From a virus: 64,000 bases of DNA. Below, one piece after another: positions 62,967 through 64,000 of the stretch (within the stretch, counting starts at the first letter, position 1; each line of letters begins with the position of its first letter). The notes beneath the pieces are model-generated. The model saw only the letters and a list, made by a program, of their open reading frames with translations, made no database searches and was not told the DNA's origin. The translations under genes and the position numbers were made by a program. Location: the IMG/VR virus record IMGVR_UViG_3300044946_000220, positions 1 through 64,000 of that record, one strand, 5' to 3'.

Positions 62967-64000
62967 ATGAGCCATAGAGTGGCCCGCAAAACTGCACACC
63001 CGGCATAGCGTCAGTAGTCGAATACACTCCTTCTAACGACTCCAGGGATCTTCGCTGGTGGGGCCGCGATGTCAAGGACGCCGAACGGTACACTAAGCTG
63101 ATCGGGGCCGTCTCGCGGATCCGACAGAATCAGGTCGGCCGCAAGGAGATGGATCTGCGCAACATGCGCCTGTACGGCAACGCGCCGACTATGGGCCTTG
63201 GGCTGATGAACTACTCGCGCTCCAGCGTGTTCGGCGAGTCTAAGGTTGGCCTCAACGTAGTCAAGAATTGCAGCGACGCCTTCGTTGCCAAGATTACGAA
63301 AGACAAGCCCAAGGTAACGTTCGTCACTAGTGGCGGAGACTGGGACCTACAGAACCGCGCGCGCGAGCTGGAGAAGTTCGTTGACGGCCAGTTCTACGAG
63401 CTTGACATCTACACCCAGTTCACGCGCTCCGTACTGGATTCGTGCATATGGGGTACCGGATTCCTCAAGTTCTACATTGCCGGTGAAGGCAAGGAAACGC
63501 GGCTCAAGTGCAACCGAGTCTTCCCGTGGGAGATGACGGTTGACGATCAGGAGGGCCTCTACGGAGAGCCGCGCAACCTGTATCAGTCCCGCTGGATTGA
63601 CAGGCTGGTTGTGCTGGCCACGTACGGGGCGGATGACGAGGAGTTGGCCAAGAAGATTCGTGCGGCCAAGCGCGACACGGACGAAACGGACGGCATCGGC
63701 TACAACGCCACGGCCGATCAGCTTCTCGTGCGCGAGGCGTGGCACTTACCTAGCAAGTCCGGCGACACGGACGCGGCCACCACGGACGGCAGACACACGA
63801 TCGCCATTGAGAACGCAACGCTCTTCGATGAGCCGTATCTCTGCGACCATTACCCATTCGTCATCTACCGGCGCCTATACCCGCCCACTGGCTTCTGGGG
63901 CGTGGGGCTAGCCGAGGAGCTTACGGGACTTCAGATTGAGCTGAACGTCCTCATGCAGAAGGTGCAGCGGTCGTTCCACCTGCTCGGCTTTGGCCACTGG
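62967..64000 (+). CDS. Portal-like protein (3' end missing, frameshift near start)
   Basis: ATG 62967 reads MSHRVARKTAHPA and stops at 63008. The long open frame, one register back, begins IASVVEYTPSNDSRDLRWWG and runs to the window edge (VFGESKVGLNVVKNCSDAFV, RVFPWEMTVDDQEGLYG, LTGLQIELNVLMQKVQRSFH), in the style of phage portal proteins. It has no ATG or GTG near its beginning. Reading CCC at 62999-63001 as CCCC joins the ATG to the long frame. Portal assignment is from pattern and its place after terminase and chaperonin genes. Confidence 0.7.

Noticed and set aside
1-64000. CRISPR array
   Set aside because: The only tandem repeat with regular spacing is the 27-bp coding repeat at 1-149, which has no spacers.

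Overview
The window is part of the genome of a tailed double-stranded DNA bacteriophage (Caudoviricetes) with a GC-rich host. The evidence is a large terminase, a portal-like protein running off the right edge, single-strand annealing recombination genes, a phage-type replisome, integrase remnants and well over 100 tightly packed small genes. Most neighbours overlap by ATGA, GTGA or TGATG, and GTG and TTG starts are common. The host genus cannot be named from the sequence. Both ends are cut inside genes, so the full genome is larger than 64 kb. The integrase remnants suggest temperate ancestry, but integration may no longer work.

Layout. (1) 1-16.4 kb reads leftward: a repeat-tailed protein, SSB, a PD-(D/E)XK nuclease and a RecT-like annealing protein (recombination block, with its own promoter at 5.94 kb), then a long array of small accessory genes including an HNH nuclease, HTH proteins, an Ea22-like protein and many small Cys-pair proteins. 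(2) 16.39-16.46 kb is a divergent promoter pair beside a ribbon-helix-helix regulator. (3) 16.5-32.9 kb reads mostly rightward: replication and DNA modification (DnaA domain IV-like protein, DnaN clamp, SDR enzyme, adenine methyltransferase, a UDP-sugar dehydrogenase-like protein, a cytosine methyltransferase broken by HNH insertions and frameshifts, a replication-initiator-like protein, DnaB). It also holds two RNA ligases. (4) 33.2-42.1 kb reads leftward again: short operons of small proteins with clear promoters, several leaderless, and a GT-rich gene-free stretch at 38.6-39.15 kb. (5) 42.2-45.4 kb reads rightward: a disrupted tyrosine integrase, a serine-recombinase-like fragment and small genes, closed by a terminator at 45.46 kb. 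(6) 45.5-64 kb is the rightward late region: terminase, metallophosphoesterase, Thg1-like polymerase, RusA-like resolvase, separate polynucleotide kinase and 3'-phosphatase genes, tRNA-Asn, FkbM methyltransferase, paired structural-type proteins, a phosphatase/double-glycosyltransferase fusion, GroES, histidine phosphatase and portal.

How the parts fit. SSB, nuclease and RecT form a recombination module. DnaA-like, DnaN, initiator and DnaB proteins assemble on phage DNA. Rnl1-type ligase, DRB0094-type ligase, Thg1, kinase, 3'-phosphatase and tRNA-Asn together look like an RNA/tRNA repair system, plausibly against host anticodon nucleases. FkbM, the glycosyltransferase fusion and the sugar-nucleotide enzymes suggest glycan modification of virion or cell surface.

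The most unusual observations are: an HNH gene placed at the methyltransferase start with a recoded copy of the gene's first 13 codons; a GCGCGC start-associated motif repeated before about a dozen genes at 11-15 kb; a set of 16-17-bp-spaced promoters whose start point falls on the start codon; a hydrophobic, probably membrane-spanning insert in an RNA ligase; and several conserved genes broken by single-base shifts, which may be real decay or assembly errors.
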